Shown: one piece after another, positions 46,511 to 56,660 of the stretch
Numbering within the stretch: position 1 is the stretch's first letter
Layout: each line of letters starts with the position of its first letter
Assembly: GCF_023159225.1 (NCBI RefSeq)
Contig: NC_063171.1
Coordinates: 5,785,886 to 5,849,885 of the forward strand
DNA: 64,000 nt
Source: Perognathus longimembris pacificus
Taxonomy: Eukaryota > Chordata > Mammalia > Rodentia > Heteromyidae
Direction of reading: 5' to 3'
The notes under the pieces: model-generated
What the model saw: only the letters and a program-made list of their open reading frames with translations
Databases searched by the model: none
What the model was told of the DNA's origin: nothing
Program-made: the position numbers and the translations under genes

Positions 46511-46547
46511 TTTGTGGGTAATTATGAAAGATAGGGGTTAACTTTTT

Positions 46548-46742
46548 GGGTTCTTTTTTTTTTTTTTGGCCAGTTCAGGGCCTTGAACTCAGGGCCTGAG
46601 CACTGTCCCTGGCTTCTTTTTGCTCAAGGCTAGCACTCTACCACTTGAGCCACAGCCCCACTTCTGGCCATTTTCTATATATGTGGTGCTGAGGAATCGA
46701 ACCCAGGGCTTCATGTGTACACTAGGCCATATTCCCAGCCCT
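46548..46742 (-). repeat. Dimeric ID SINE, partly deleted
   Basis: The TSD is GGGGTTAACTTTTT (left to 46547, right to 46769). The left arm lacks about 20 nt before the A box (catgtgtacactaggcc). Confidence 0.88.
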
Positions 46743-46785
46743 GGGGCGGGGGAGGGGGGTTAACTTTTTAAAGGAAGATTTTTTT

Positions 46786-47002
46786 TGTTTTTTTTTTTTT
46801 TGTTTTTTTGGCCTGTCCTGGGGCTTGGACTCAGGGCCTGAGCACTGTCCCTGGCTTCTTTTTGCTCAAGGCTAGCACTCTGCCACTTGAGCCACAGCGC
46901 CGCTTCTGGCCGTTTTCTGTATATGTGGTGCTGGGGAATTGAACCCAGGGCCTCATGTATACGAGGCAAGCTCTCTTGCCACTAGGCCATATCCCCAGCC
47001 CC
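46786..47002 (-). repeat. Dimeric ID SINE, class C
   Basis: The TSD is TAAAGGAAGATTTTTT (46769-46785, 47003-47019). Its left copy overlaps the right TSD of the preceding SINE, so two insertions hit adjacent sites. Confidence 0.92.
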
Positions 47003-47152
47003 TAAAGGAAGATTTTTTTCAAGAGGTATTCAGTAGTAATTGCACTATGGAACACAGGGCAAAATTCAGAAAGGTGGGACAGTAATTGATTGATACATAT
47101 TTGGTAGATTTTCTCTAGAATATTTTACTTGGCCTATTCCTTGTATTTTTAC

Positions 47153-47155
<3 letters not shown>

Positions 47156-47188
<33 letters not shown>
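47156..47188. repeat. (GT)n microsatellite
   Basis: About 16 units, not obviously tied to a SINE, 460 bp upstream of the Marchf3 start-codon exon. Confidence 0.95.
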
Positions 47189-47191
<3 letters not shown>

Positions 47192-47645
47192 CTTAGTGTG
47201 TCAGAATGAAGCCACATGGAGAGTAAGTTGCTTACAAGAAAAAATAGTTTGAAACTTTTAATAATGATGTAAGTAACTCACAGAATGTCAACAAAGACTC
47301 ATTGCTTCTCTGGTGCGGCAAGAGAGAACTGCTGTCTTCTCTTTAGATTTAGGCTTCAGAGCCGTCATTCCATCCTTAGAAAGCAGGGCTTCTGAATTCT
47401 TACAAACAGCAGTTCCTGCTATCTGTTCATAATCACATCCTCTGTTTCTTGTGGGGTGCATAAGTACAGGCACCTGTGAAGGACAGGCATGTGCATGCAT
47501 ACTTGTAGTAAATAAGATAATGTGATACATCTGAGATACCCCAATATTTTTTATTAAATAATAACATCATAATGTTAGTGGCCTGTTATTCTCCTCTTTC
47601 TATTAACCACCCTACCCAAGTAAACTATTTTCTGATCTCTCTTAG

Positions 47646-47700
47646 ATGGAAATCCTCTATGAATGTAGAAGCCATTAGCGAGTAATTGCTGTCTGTTGCC
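47646..47700 (+). promoter_or_regulatory. Marchf3: 5'UTR segment of the Marchf3 start-codon exon with three upstream AUGs
   Basis: A pyrimidine-rich tract ending ctgatctctcttag at 47645 is a plausible acceptor, so the exon would begin at 47646. Between there and the start codon are three upstream AUGs. One at 47646 opens a 10-codon uORF closing at TAG 47676-47678. One at 47659 opens an 8-codon uORF closing at TAA 47683-47685. One at 47663 is followed directly by TAG, a minimal start-stop uORF. The exact exon start is inferred; a different acceptor would change which uAUGs are in the mRNA. Confidence 0.6.
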
Positions 47701-47888
47701 ATGACAACCAGCCGCTGCAGTCACCTGCCTGAAGTCCTGCCAGACTGCACAAGCTCAGCTGTGCCTGTGGTGAAGACTGTGGAGGATTGTGGCAGCCTAG
47801 TGAATGGGCAGCCACAGTATGTCATGCAAGTTTCAGCCAAGGACGGGCAGTTGCTGTCAACAGTAGTGCGGACTCTTGCCACCCAGAG
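47701..47888 (+). CDS. Marchf3: Marchf3 first coding exon (residues 1-62 plus first two bases of Ser63)
   Basis: This exon encodes the cytosolic N-terminus of MARCHF3, an endosome/ER membrane RING-CH E3 ubiquitin ligase. The protein begins MTTSRCSHLPEVLPDC and ends ...STVVRTLATQ. I recognise it as MARCHF3 rather than its paralogue MARCHF2 from the TTSRCSHLPEVL start and the YVMQVSAKDGQLLSTVVRTL segment. The ATG at 47701 was chosen because an in-frame TAA lies 15 bases upstream (47683-47685) and there is G at -3. The exon ends ...ACC CAG AG with a GTAGTA donor at 47889. The two leftover bases join the first base of the 51743 exon to make Ser63, so the intron is phase 2. No frameshift or stop interrupts it. 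The identification rests on remembered family sequence, not on a search. Confidence 0.95.
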
Positions 47889-49611
47889 GTAGTACCACAT
47901 TTGCAACAAATGAATCTATAATTGATCCAGAGAACTATTTGTCAGATGGAAAATGCTAAAGGGAATTCAATTAGTGCTCAGGTCTTTGTGTCAAATGAGA
48001 GAAGGTTCTGGGGGAAGAAAGAGTACATAGGTTTTGTCATCACCATTTCTTTAGCAACAAGACATAAGCTAAATTCACATTGTGGAGTATTTTGCTTGAA
48101 GTCACATTTGCAGAAAGCCATTTGGCTAAGGATCTCACAAGATATGGGGTTGCTTGCTTTACATTTGTTACTGTGACTTACTATGGTAATAACACTCTTG
48201 TCTCCAGTAGCTAACAAAAGTAGCCCTTTGTTAGACTAGAATGAAGAAGGCACCTGCATTCAGACAACTAAGCCAAAGTGATTGGATTGGTGGCAGAACT
48301 TTTGAAGTAACATTCTAGTGTGCATGTTGCTCAGCACCACTCAGTGAATGCACTGCTGGGGCTCCTCCCTCCCTAGGCAAATCTCCTTTCATAGAAGGCA
48401 GCTTCTGTTGTCCCTTCCTTCACCTTCTGTGGCTCCCATCTATAGCTTTCACATATACTCCAACCTGGGAAGTAATTGCCAAAACTTCCTCAGCTTGTTC
48501 TTCTCTGTGATGAGCAATGCAGAGATGAATGAAAGCTCTGCACAGCTTAGAGGCCACTTACCAAGGTGGCACTTGGTTCCTGGGAGTCATCTCTTATGTC
48601 ACCGTGGCCCAGTAGTAGATTGGGATCTGTAAGCTGCCAAGCTAATAATTGTTCCTTGTCTTCTCCAGCTTTCTTCCAGAATTAGTAAATGGGACTTTTG
48701 ACCTATGAATTTAAAATTTTGTTATCTCCACCTGACTTCCCCTAAGTATCAGTGCTGACACTTCTGGCCCTGAAAAAGGAACACTTATCCATACCTTGAC
48801 CACTTGCCTAAGTGTGAGTGGTCAGTTAATTGCTGTTGTACAGACATAGGCTCACAGATTCCCCACATGTGCCTGCAGCCAAGACTGTAGCAGCATCAGA
48901 CTGAACATTATGGTCCTCAGACATGGAATCCTATCCATTCATACTGTAAATATTGTCTATATGTATGCTATTTAATATTCATGTGGATTCCATAGAAGAA
49001 AAAAATAAAAATGTGATATATATCACTTCTTAGAGAACTTCTCACCATTAGGACTTAGAACACAATGAAGTGGTAAGCACCATTGTGAGACTGGATGACT
49101 GGATGTACACCAACTACCCTAGCAGCCATCAATCACCTTGGATGATCAGGAAGGCCAGGCTGGGTTGAACTGAGTCAATGTCTGTCTATCTATTAGACAT
49201 TTTTTTTACTGGCTCTCCTACTACATAGTAATGTGCAACATAATATTGCAGATTTTCTCATATACGTGTTTGGCTCAAAGCAAATGAAGAAGGCCCAGAG
49301 GAAAAAAGTCACCTCTGTCACATTTCTTTCCCCTCACTGAGCATGAGTGGATCTTTGGGGACAAGTGAGAGGGAAATCCTTTATGTTAATTCCATTCTAA
49401 CCTTCACTGAATCTGAGGATCATTCTAGATGGCCTCTGGGAAGCAGCAGCTTATCCATGGCTGTTTCCACGTGGATCATAGACAGTGTTAAAGAAAGTGA
49501 TGGGTCAAGGACCTAACTCACTGTCATCCTTGGGGGAGATGAAGAGAAAAAGGGGTAGGAGTGTGAGAAGGATGGTCTTAAGGTTGTCATGATCACACTT
49601 TTAGAACCTAT

Positions 49612-49839
49612 TCTGTTGGGCACCGGTGGCTCACACCTATATTCCTAGCTACTCAGGAGGCTGAGAGCTGAGGGTCATGGTTTGAAGCCAGCCCTGACAA
49701 GAAAAACTGTGAGACCCTTATGTCCAATAAACTACCAGTAAAGCTAGAAGTGGAGCTGTGGGTCAAGTGGTACACTGCTAGCCTTGAGCAAAAGAAGCTC
49801 AGGGATAATGCCCATGCCCTGAGTTCATACACCAGGACC

Positions 49840-49840
<1 letters not shown>
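49612..49840 (+). repeat. B1-dID SINE
   Basis: caccggtggctcacacctatattc ... gtttgaagccagccctgac, then the ID arm ending cctgagttcatacaccagg. Confidence 0.88.

Positions 49841-49879
<39 letters not shown>
49841..49879. repeat. (CA)n microsatellite
   Basis: About 19 CA units replacing the tail of the preceding B1-dID. Confidence 0.95.
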
Positions 49880-49881
<2 letters not shown>

Positions 49882-50084
49882 GTTCAGCAAAGAATAATAC
49901 AAGGAACATGGAAAGATATGGGTCAAGAGGAGGACAGCCTTCTAAAAGCTACAGAAGCCAATGAGAGGGAAGATCATCTCAGTTTGATCCCTCCATGGGC
50001 CATGGACTTTATGTGGTGATGTTTGTATTATATGACCTTCCCTGATCTGAGATTTTCCACAAGTGACACTAGCTACCATTAACA

Positions 50085-50310
50085 AGGTATGTGATACGTG
50101 ATGATCCCTATTCTAAACTTCTGATCTGAAATATCTTTTCTCATCCTCACAATCATAATAGGGAAGGCATCATTCTTTGTGCTCATTTTAGAAATTAGGG
50201 GACTGAAGGTACAGGAGATGAAGTTACTTACCCAAAGTTAGCTGGCAAATAAGCCTCAGAGTGGGATATGAGCTCAGGCAGTGGGTGGCAGAGCCTGCAC
50301 TGGAAACTAT
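50085..50310 (+). repeat. MIR
   Basis: ttctcatcctcacaatc, gtgctcattttagaaattagggg, agttacttacccaaagttagctgg and gatatgagctcaggcag follow the MIR order. Confidence 0.75.
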
Positions 50311-50679
50311 TAGTTATACTGTCTGCCTTTATTAATGAACAGGAATTATTATTTTTCAATATAAGAACTCTAAACAAAGTAAGACTAGAGTGGTGCAAAT
50401 TCACTTCTCATTTTCAATATAGTCTCTTTAGCATCCTAGAAAGCACTTCCAAAAGCTCAAAGGTCTCAGCTTTGTGCCTGGCTGTCTGCAGTTCTGTGTG
50501 GTGGCTTCAGGGCTGGTTGCTGGGTTCAAGCTCTTGCTCTCATTCTCCACGGTACTGAAATGAGAAATGAAAGGAACCTTTAGGTATACATGTGCACTAT
50601 CTAGTTCAAAGGATACAATTTGTCTAGAAAGTACAATTGGTCTCCTTTCAAATGAGCTTGCATCCTTTTTCTTTTCTTT

Positions 50680-50916
50680 GCCAGTCCTGGGGCTTGAACT
50701 CAGGGCTTGGGCTCTATCCCCTAACCTCTTTGTGCGCAAGGATGGCATTTTCCTACTTGAGCCACAGCACCACTTCCAGCTTTTTCTGAGTCCTTTATTG
50801 GAGATAAGAGTCTCTGAACTTTTTTGCTCAGACTGGCTTCAAACCACAATCCTCAGATCTCAGCCTCTTCCTGAGTAGCTAGGATTATAAGCATGAGCCA
50901 CTGGCACCTAGCTAGA
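50680..50916 (-). repeat. B1-dID SINE
   Basis: ID arm (cagtcctggggcttgaactc ... cttgagccacagcacc) followed by B1 (gctcagactggcttcaaacc ... gagtagctaggattataagc). Confidence 0.88.
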
Positions 50917-50928
50917 ACTTCTATTCTT

Positions 50929-51140
50929 CTTTTTTTTTTTTTTTTATTGGCCAGTCCTGGGCCTTGGACTCAGGGCCTGAGCACTGTCCCTGTCTTCTTC
51001 CCGCTCAAGGCTAGCACTCTGCCACTTGAGCCACAGCGCCGCTTCTGGCCGTTTTCTGTATATGTGGTGCTGGGGAATTGAACCTAGGGCCTCGTGTATC
51101 CAAGGCAGGCACTCTTGCCACTAGGCTATATCCCCAGCCC
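50929..51140 (-). repeat. Dimeric ID SINE, class B
   Basis: The TSD is TAGAACTTCTATTCTT (50913-50928, 51141-51156). Class B bases cttcttcccgctcaagg and cctcgtgtatccaaggc are visible. Confidence 0.95.
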
Positions 51141-51234
51141 TAGAACTTCTATTCTTAATAATAAAGAACAACTTCTATTTTTTTATTGGTAGTTTACCTA
51201 AACTTTACATATGTTCAAGGTAAACAACACATTG

Positions 51235-51465
51235 CAAGTCAGGTACTGGTGATTCATACCTGTAATCCTAGCTACTCAGGAATCTGAAGATCACGGTTCA
51301 AAGACAATCCAGGCAGGAAAATCTGTGAGACTCTTATCTCCAATTAACCACAAAAAAGCCAAGGTGGAGCTGTGGCTCTGGAAGCATGCTAGCCTTGAGC
51401 ATAACAGCTCCACAACAGCACTCAGGACCAGAGTTCAAATGCCAGGACCAGTACCAAAACAAAAA
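51235..51465 (+). repeat. B1-dID SINE
   Basis: gattcatacctgtaatcctagc ... cacggttcaaagacaatcc, linker ccaattaaccacaaaaaagcc, then the ID arm. Confidence 0.85.
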
Positions 51466-51742
51466 TGCTCATTTTAACTTATCTTTTGTCCCTGGGCCAC
51501 ATCTGGATACCCCTTATTTCTTCATATAGATAAAGTAGATGGCCCAAGTGCCCTGATGTATCCAGAGTCACCAGCCTCGTGTCTAAAGTCCAGTGTAAAC
51601 ATCTAAAGGGCCTTAAATTAAAGCAAGCATCTATTCTGAACACTAGCATTGGGGAGAGCCCAAAGGAAACAGAGACAGAGGCCTTCCACATGGCAGTGGG
51701 TCACAGCCCAGTGACAAGCAGATGCCCCTCCTTCTCTTGCAG

Positions 51743-51947
51743 CCCCTTCAATGACCGGCCGATGTGCAGAATCTGCCATGAGGGCAGCAGCCAAGAGGAC
51801 TTGCTTTCTCCATGTGAATGTACTGGGACCTTGGGGACCATTCATCGGAGCTGTCTGGAGCATTGGTTGTCCTCCTCAAACACCAGCTACTGTGAACTCT
51901 GCCACTTCAGGTTTGCAGTTGAGCGAAAACCCAGACCATTAGTAGAG
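51743..51947 (+). CDS. Marchf3: Marchf3 RING-CH exon (Ser63 last base to Glu131)
   Basis: This exon encodes the zinc-binding RING-CH (C4HC3) domain that recruits the E2-ubiquitin conjugate. All eight ligands are present in the family order: Cys71, Cys74, Cys87, Cys89, His97, Cys100, Cys113 and Cys116. Trp104 lies after the His/Cys pair, as is typical of RING-CH. The domain core reads [18 protein letters not shown] and ends [13 protein letters not shown]. The acceptor is a strong pyrimidine tract ending cttctcttgcag at 51742, and the donor is GTCAGT at 51948. The 205-nt exon ends on a complete codon (phase 0). Open reading upstream of 51743 and past 51947 is intronic read-through. The membrane-spanning half of the protein (about 120 residues in the family) is not in this window. 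Confidence 0.96.
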
Positions 51948-51956
51948 GTCAGTAAG

Positions 51957-52629
51957 TGGGGTGTGTTCTGCATACTTAGCTGTAATGAGCAAATAATGTC
52001 GGCTTCTATGTCTGGGTCACACACACCCTGAAAACCCTGCACAGTGTCACTGAGGCACAGTAATGGCTCTTTAAAGTGTCAGTGAGTGAGTGAGTGTATG
52101 TGTATGAGAGAGAGAGAGATGCAGGGGGCAGAGAGAGAGAAAGAGAGACAGAGAGAGAGACATAAAGAAAGAGAGATCACCAACTAGCTCACTTGGAAGC
52201 AAAGCGACAGAGGGTAACTCACCTCCATAAAGGGGGAGACAAGAAATTAAAAGAAACCAGCTTAAGATAAAAAGGAAGTTTGGAGATATGGTCTATCTGC
52301 ATACCATTTTGGAGCCATAGACAAATGGGCACATTTAGGCTGCATTTCCTAAGAGGTTTCCATGAGAAAATATGGCTGTATAGTACAGTGGAGTTTTGAC
52401 CCAGACTTCTTGGGTTCTGTAACCATGGATAAGTTACCTACCTCTTTAAATTACTGTAATTTAAAATAAAACAGAATAATTCAGGACATATACACAGTGT
52501 TAAATAAAAACTCTTTCCTGGGAAATTATTTACAACCCCTTTCCAGCTAATCTCGAAATTCAAATTCCTTTTTCAAGAATGTGTGTATGTGTGTCTGTGT
52601 GTGTGTCTGTGTGTGTCTGTGTCTGTGTG
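51957..52629. other. Intronic stretch after the RING-CH exon
   Basis: GT- and GA-rich runs lie at 52080-52180 and a GT/CTGT run at 52586-52628. Otherwise unique. Confidence 0.5.
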
Positions 52630-52860
52630 GTGCCAGTCCTGGGACTTGAACTAAGGGCCTGGGCCATATCCCTGAGCCATTTTGCTCATGGCCAGCACTC
52701 TACTGCTTGAGCCACAGCTCCACTTCTGACTTTTTGGTGATTAATTGGAGAAAAAAAGTCTCATGGACTTTTCCTGCCCAGGCTGACTTCAAACCATGAT
52801 CATCAGCTCTCAGCCTCCTGAGTAGCTAGGATTAGAGGTGTGAGCCACTGGCGAGTAGCA
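52630..52860 (-). repeat. B1-dID SINE
   Basis: ID arm (gtcctgggacttgaactaagg ... gcttgagccacagctcc) followed by B1 (cctgcccaggctgacttc ... gtagctaggattagagg). Confidence 0.88.
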
Positions 52861-52867
52861 GGCATCT

Positions 52868-53018
52868 TTCTTTCTTTATCTTTTTTCTTTCTTTCCCTTC
52901 CTTCCTTCTTTCCTTCCTTCCTTGCTTCCTTTCTTCCTTCCTTCCTTCCTTCCTTCCTTCCTTCCTTCCTTCCTTCCTTCCTTCCTTCTCCCTCCCTCCC
53001 CTCCCTCCATTCTTTCTT

Positions 53019-53095
<77 letters not shown>

Positions 53096-53120
53096 GTCTG
53101 TCTGTCTGTCTGTCTGTCTG
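52868..53120. repeat. Polypyrimidine compound microsatellite
   Basis: In order: (TTTC), (CCTT)n to about 52990, CCCT-rich, (TCTT)n 53015-53094 and (GTCT)n 53095-53120. About 250 bp with almost no purine before the final CTGT run. It lies at the tail of the next B1-dID. Confidence 0.95.
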
Positions 53121-53342
53121 TTATGGGGGTTGAACTCAGGGCCTGGGCACTACCCCTGAGCTTTTTCTCTCAAGGCTAGCACTCTACCACTTTGAAATAC
53201 AGTGCCACTTCCAGTTTTCTGGTGTCTAGTTGAAGATAAGAGTCTCATAGACTTTCCTGCCCAGGCTGGCTTTGAACACAGTCCTTAGATCTCAGCCTCC
53301 TGAGTAGCTAGGATTACAAGTATGAGCCACTGGCACCTGGCT
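53121..53342 (-). repeat. B1-dID SINE
   Basis: ID arm (gttgaactcagggcctggg) followed by B1 (cctgcccaggctggctttg ... gagtagctaggattacaag). Confidence 0.88.
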
Positions 53343-53349
53343 GGAATTT

Positions 53350-53530
53350 CTTTTCTTTTTTTTAATTTAATTTATTTATTTATTGAACACAAATTTTTTT
53401 GACAAGGTGTTGTGCAAAAAGGGTACCGTTACATAGTAGGGCAGTAAGGCAGTAAGTGTGTTAGTAACCCTGTCAGTAACCCTTCTGTACAATACCCTAA
53501 TTTTAACAATAAAATTTTATATTTTTTTGA
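53350..53530. mobile_element. Two short L1 tails, head to head
   Basis: A minus-strand tail (T/A-rich start, ttgacaaggtgttgtgcaaaaagggt, to about 53445) meets a plus-strand tail (cagtaacccttctgtacaatacc ... aacaataaaatttt). Confidence 0.6.
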
Positions 53531-53574
53531 AAAGGCAGTCTCTCTACTCAATCATTAAAATTGCAGGACAGCCA

Positions 53575-53667
53575 AGCACCTCAAGCCATAGCTTGAGCTG
53601 TGGCTCAGGTGATAGAGCACTAACTTGGAGGAAAAAAGCTCAAAGATAGTACCCAGGTGCGTATGCA

Positions 53668-53721
<54 letters not shown>
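53575..53721 (+). repeat. ID right-arm fragment with a (CA)n tail
   Basis: cttgagctgtggctcaggtg ... ctcaaagatagtacccagg, then about 25 CA units (53665-53721). Confidence 0.75.
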
Positions 53722-53723
<2 letters not shown>

Positions 53724-53889
53724 TTCTTGAAAAAGGAATTTGAATTTAGAGAGCAGCTAGAATTAGCTGAGATTAGTTGTGAAAAATTTCCCAGGAAAGA
53801 GTTTATGTATGTGTGTGTGTTTCAAGAGACACAGAATTCATCTTTAGATCCAAGATCTACTGTGGTATTAATCAAAAGAATTGGGGGAG

Positions 53890-54098
53890 GGCTGGGGATA
53901 TAGCCTAGTGGCAAGAGTGCCTGCCTCGGATACACGAGGCCCTAGGTTCGATTCCCCAGCACCACATATACAGAAAACGGCCAGAAGCGGCGCTGTGGCT
54001 CAAGTGGCGGAGTGCTAGCCTTGAGCGGGAAGAAGCCAGGGACAGTGCTCAGGCCCTGAGTCCAAGGCCCAGGACTGGCCAAAAAAAAAAAAAAAAAA
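53890..54098 (+). repeat. Dimeric ID SINE, class B
   Basis: The perfect TSD is AAAAGAATTGGGGGAG (53874-53889, 54099-54114). Long intact poly-A tail. All class B bases are present, so it is among the youngest. Confidence 0.96.
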
Positions 54099-54114
54099 AA
54101 AAGAATTGGGGGAG

Positions 54115-56335
54115 GAGAGTATCAGACTCTTTCTTCCCTTTCTTCTACCTTCAACTTTTACTAGTCAATTCAAAACTGGATACTGATAAAAATAAATAAA
54201 TAAACAAATAAATATTTTAACATATTATGGGGTAGAGCTATTAGAAAGGGATTAAGTAAGACACTGTGCATGTAATCCAGACTTGTAAATTATATCCATA
54301 TTCCAGCAGCTGCCCCAGGGATACCTACAGTTAGGACTGGAACTAGAAATCAAAAAAACCTTGGATACCAATTAATAAGTGTGTTGGTCCCAAGGCACTG
54401 ACAGCTCTGGAGCATTCTGTGTATACATTCTCTTGGTTTTGACCTTGAAGATTGAATCAGAACTTCAAATTAGAGCTTGTTTTAGCTATGACTTACTTGC
54501 CAAATGGCACAAAATTTATTTGACTTATCCCCGCAAACTCTATACTTAAGACTCTGGATCAAGTAATCTTAATTTAGCCATGTTGCCACTGACATCTACT
54601 TTTTTTGACATTTACTTTTAAAAATTCATATTTTTAAAGTGCCTGTCAGGAATGTGGCCATGGGCCAGAATTACTGGGATTTAACATTTCAGACCCCCTC
54701 TTGAGAAGGGGAAATTTAATGAACTAACAAACAAATGAGATAATTTCTCAAGCTCAATGCAATGGCAAAAGTAAAAGGGAGCCTCCTTCTTTCCAGAAAC
54801 ATCTTGGAATCTCCCCAATTTGATAATGCAGCTTCCCTTAAGGGAGCTGGCTTCCCAGAGTAAGGAAATTCTGCCCTTGAATCAATTTTATCCACTAGTT
54901 TTCTTTACTGCTATCTTCTGAAACAAGAAAATTTTCATTTGGGCTCAGTAAAAATCCCTTGTATATACACATAATAGGTAACAAAAAGGAGTGGACTATT
55001 CATGCCTGTGCATATGCATACATGTGTACACACACCTTGGTTTTTCTAATAACATGTATGTGTCAAATCACTGGGTAAACCTTTCTGATTGTAGACAAGG
55101 CAACATACCTACACGCAGAGGCTTCTTCAAAGCTGCCAGTGTCTGGTCACAGACAGTCTCCAGAGTCTCAGGCAATTGTTATTAAACCAAGAAACAGAGC
55201 AAATGACCTTGAGAATATGTGAGGTGCTCTACAAGATTTAGGGCCTTGCTGACACAAACTTCACCCAAACAGTCACCACTGGTGAAGTTTTCATTGCACA
55301 AATGGAATGTGACAATTTTCCGAGTTAATGATGATTGAACAAGTTGAAAGTGAAAGGCAACTTTTCTCAAGCAGAGAGAGGCTGGTTGTTTGATCGTCCT
55401 AGGGCGAAATGAACTTACTGTTTGACCACAAGCAATAAAAAGTTGTCTTTGGTTTCTCAGCTGGAGGACAAACGAGAACCAGATGTGGGCAGATTTTTAA
55501 ACAAATGACATTACTAATTGACTTTTCACCTCTTAACAAAGGACAGGCTTATTCATAGTGAGCAGTGCTCTTCAATAATATTACTTTGGGATAAACAAGC
55601 ATCTTTTCTTTTTCTTTTTTCTTTTTTGCCCATCTACTATCCACCAAATCTGCCTGTTTGGGTTAAGGATTAGGAGGAACTTTATTTCTCATTTCTACTC
55701 TTTTAATTGCTTTAATCATTACTTTGTTTACTAGTTGGCTCAGCCTTCTCATTAAAGCAGAAAAATTCCATAGCATTTAATTTTAAAATCGATGTGACAA
55801 TAACAGCTCTTGTTGCTGGAGGAAGCAGTTTTAAAAGTCATTTGTAAATTTTATTTGTCATCACATAGATGCTAACTTTAGTAGGAATTACTTCAGCACC
55901 TCAGACTTGCACTTTTCAGTAACCCCTCTCAGACCTTCCTTCAACACAACTCTTCAATCTGCCTTTACACCCTGTCTCCAAAGCACCTCATCCCATCCCT
56001 CCCTCTGCGGCCAGCAGTCCAGTGTCCTTTCAACCAGTCCAGAACCAGGGCTGTTCTACATACACAAGCTGCTGTATGAAGTCTTTCTCCCATCCTCCCA
56101 CCACAAGGGTGATTTTCTTCTATTCACACTGATTTTATTAGGACCTCCTAACTGGAGATCACCTCCCTACTTTGCTACTGACCATCTGTGTGGCCATCTG
56201 TGTCACTTGGCTCAGTTTTTCTGAACTTCACTTCAGAAGGAGGTGAGCAAGAAGCTCTGCTTTGCATGACATCTTTTCATCTCTATAAAGCTAAAAGTTC
56301 TTATGTTAAAAACAACAACAACAACAACACACTCT
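54115..56335. other. 2.2 kb of mostly unique sequence
   Basis: No repeat other than short A/T-rich runs. 55240-55890 reads like a possible conserved non-coding element (see findings). Confidence 0.5.
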
Positions 56336-56513
56336 ATCCAGACACCAGTTGCTCACTATAATTGTAGCTACTTAGGAGGCTGAGATCAAACCCAGGCAGA
56401 AAAAGCAATGAGATGCCATCTTCAAAATAACCAACAAAAAGCAGGTAGAGCACCAGCCATGAGCAAGCAAGCTGAACAAGCATGAGGTCCTGACTTCAAA
56501 CCCTAGAAATAGC

Positions 56514-56515
<2 letters not shown>
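56336..56515 (+). repeat. Diverged B1-dID SINE
   Basis: ttgctcactataattgtagc ... ggaggctgagatc, then a shortened ID arm ending gacttcaaaccctag. Confidence 0.72.
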
Positions 56516-56587
<72 letters not shown>

Positions 56588-56660
56588 CTTAGAGAAGTAG
56601 CTCAGTAATAGAGGTGTACCTAGATATTTTTTTTTAGCTCAGTCTCTAGCACTGCCAAAG
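56516..56660. repeat. (CA)n(GA)n microsatellite plus an ID remnant
   Basis: About 23 CA then 12 GA units end at 56587. An ID-like piece (agagaagtagctcagtaatag ... ctctagcactgcc) follows. Confidence 0.8.

Larger units (their letters stand above)
1..47645 (+). other. Upstream region or intron 1 of Marchf3
   Basis: The start-codon exon has an apparent splice acceptor, so a non-coding first exon should lie upstream. I could not find a CpG-rich promoter or a recognisable first exon anywhere in 1-47645. In other mammals, as I remember, MARCHF3 has a very long first intron, so this whole interval is probably intron 1. That is inference; a promoter outside the window is the simplest reading. Confidence 0.55.
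47889..51742 (+). other. Marchf3: Marchf3 intron between the start-codon exon and the RING-CH exon
   Basis: This is a 3,854-bp phase-2 intron bounded by GT (47889) and AG (51742). From 47889 to 49610 it is unique sequence with no element I recognise. After that it holds a B1-dID, a MIR, another B1-dID, a young dimeric ID and a further B1-dID. Repeats stop about 270 bp before the RING-CH exon. Confidence 0.85.

Noticed and set aside
47686..47700. Upstream TTG start extending the Marchf3 N-terminus
   Set aside because: Non-AUG, directly after an in-frame stop. The ATG at 47701 matches the family start.
51579..52031. 150-codon frame containing the RING-CH domain as a single-exon gene or retrocopy
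   Set aside because: Coding resemblance starts exactly at the AG acceptor (51742) and stops at the GT donor (51947). The preceding exon lies 3.9 kb upstream with a compatible phase, so it is a normal exon.
52840..53179. Two overlapping frames rich in Phe, Leu and Ser
   Set aside because: Chance frames through the polypyrimidine microsatellite.
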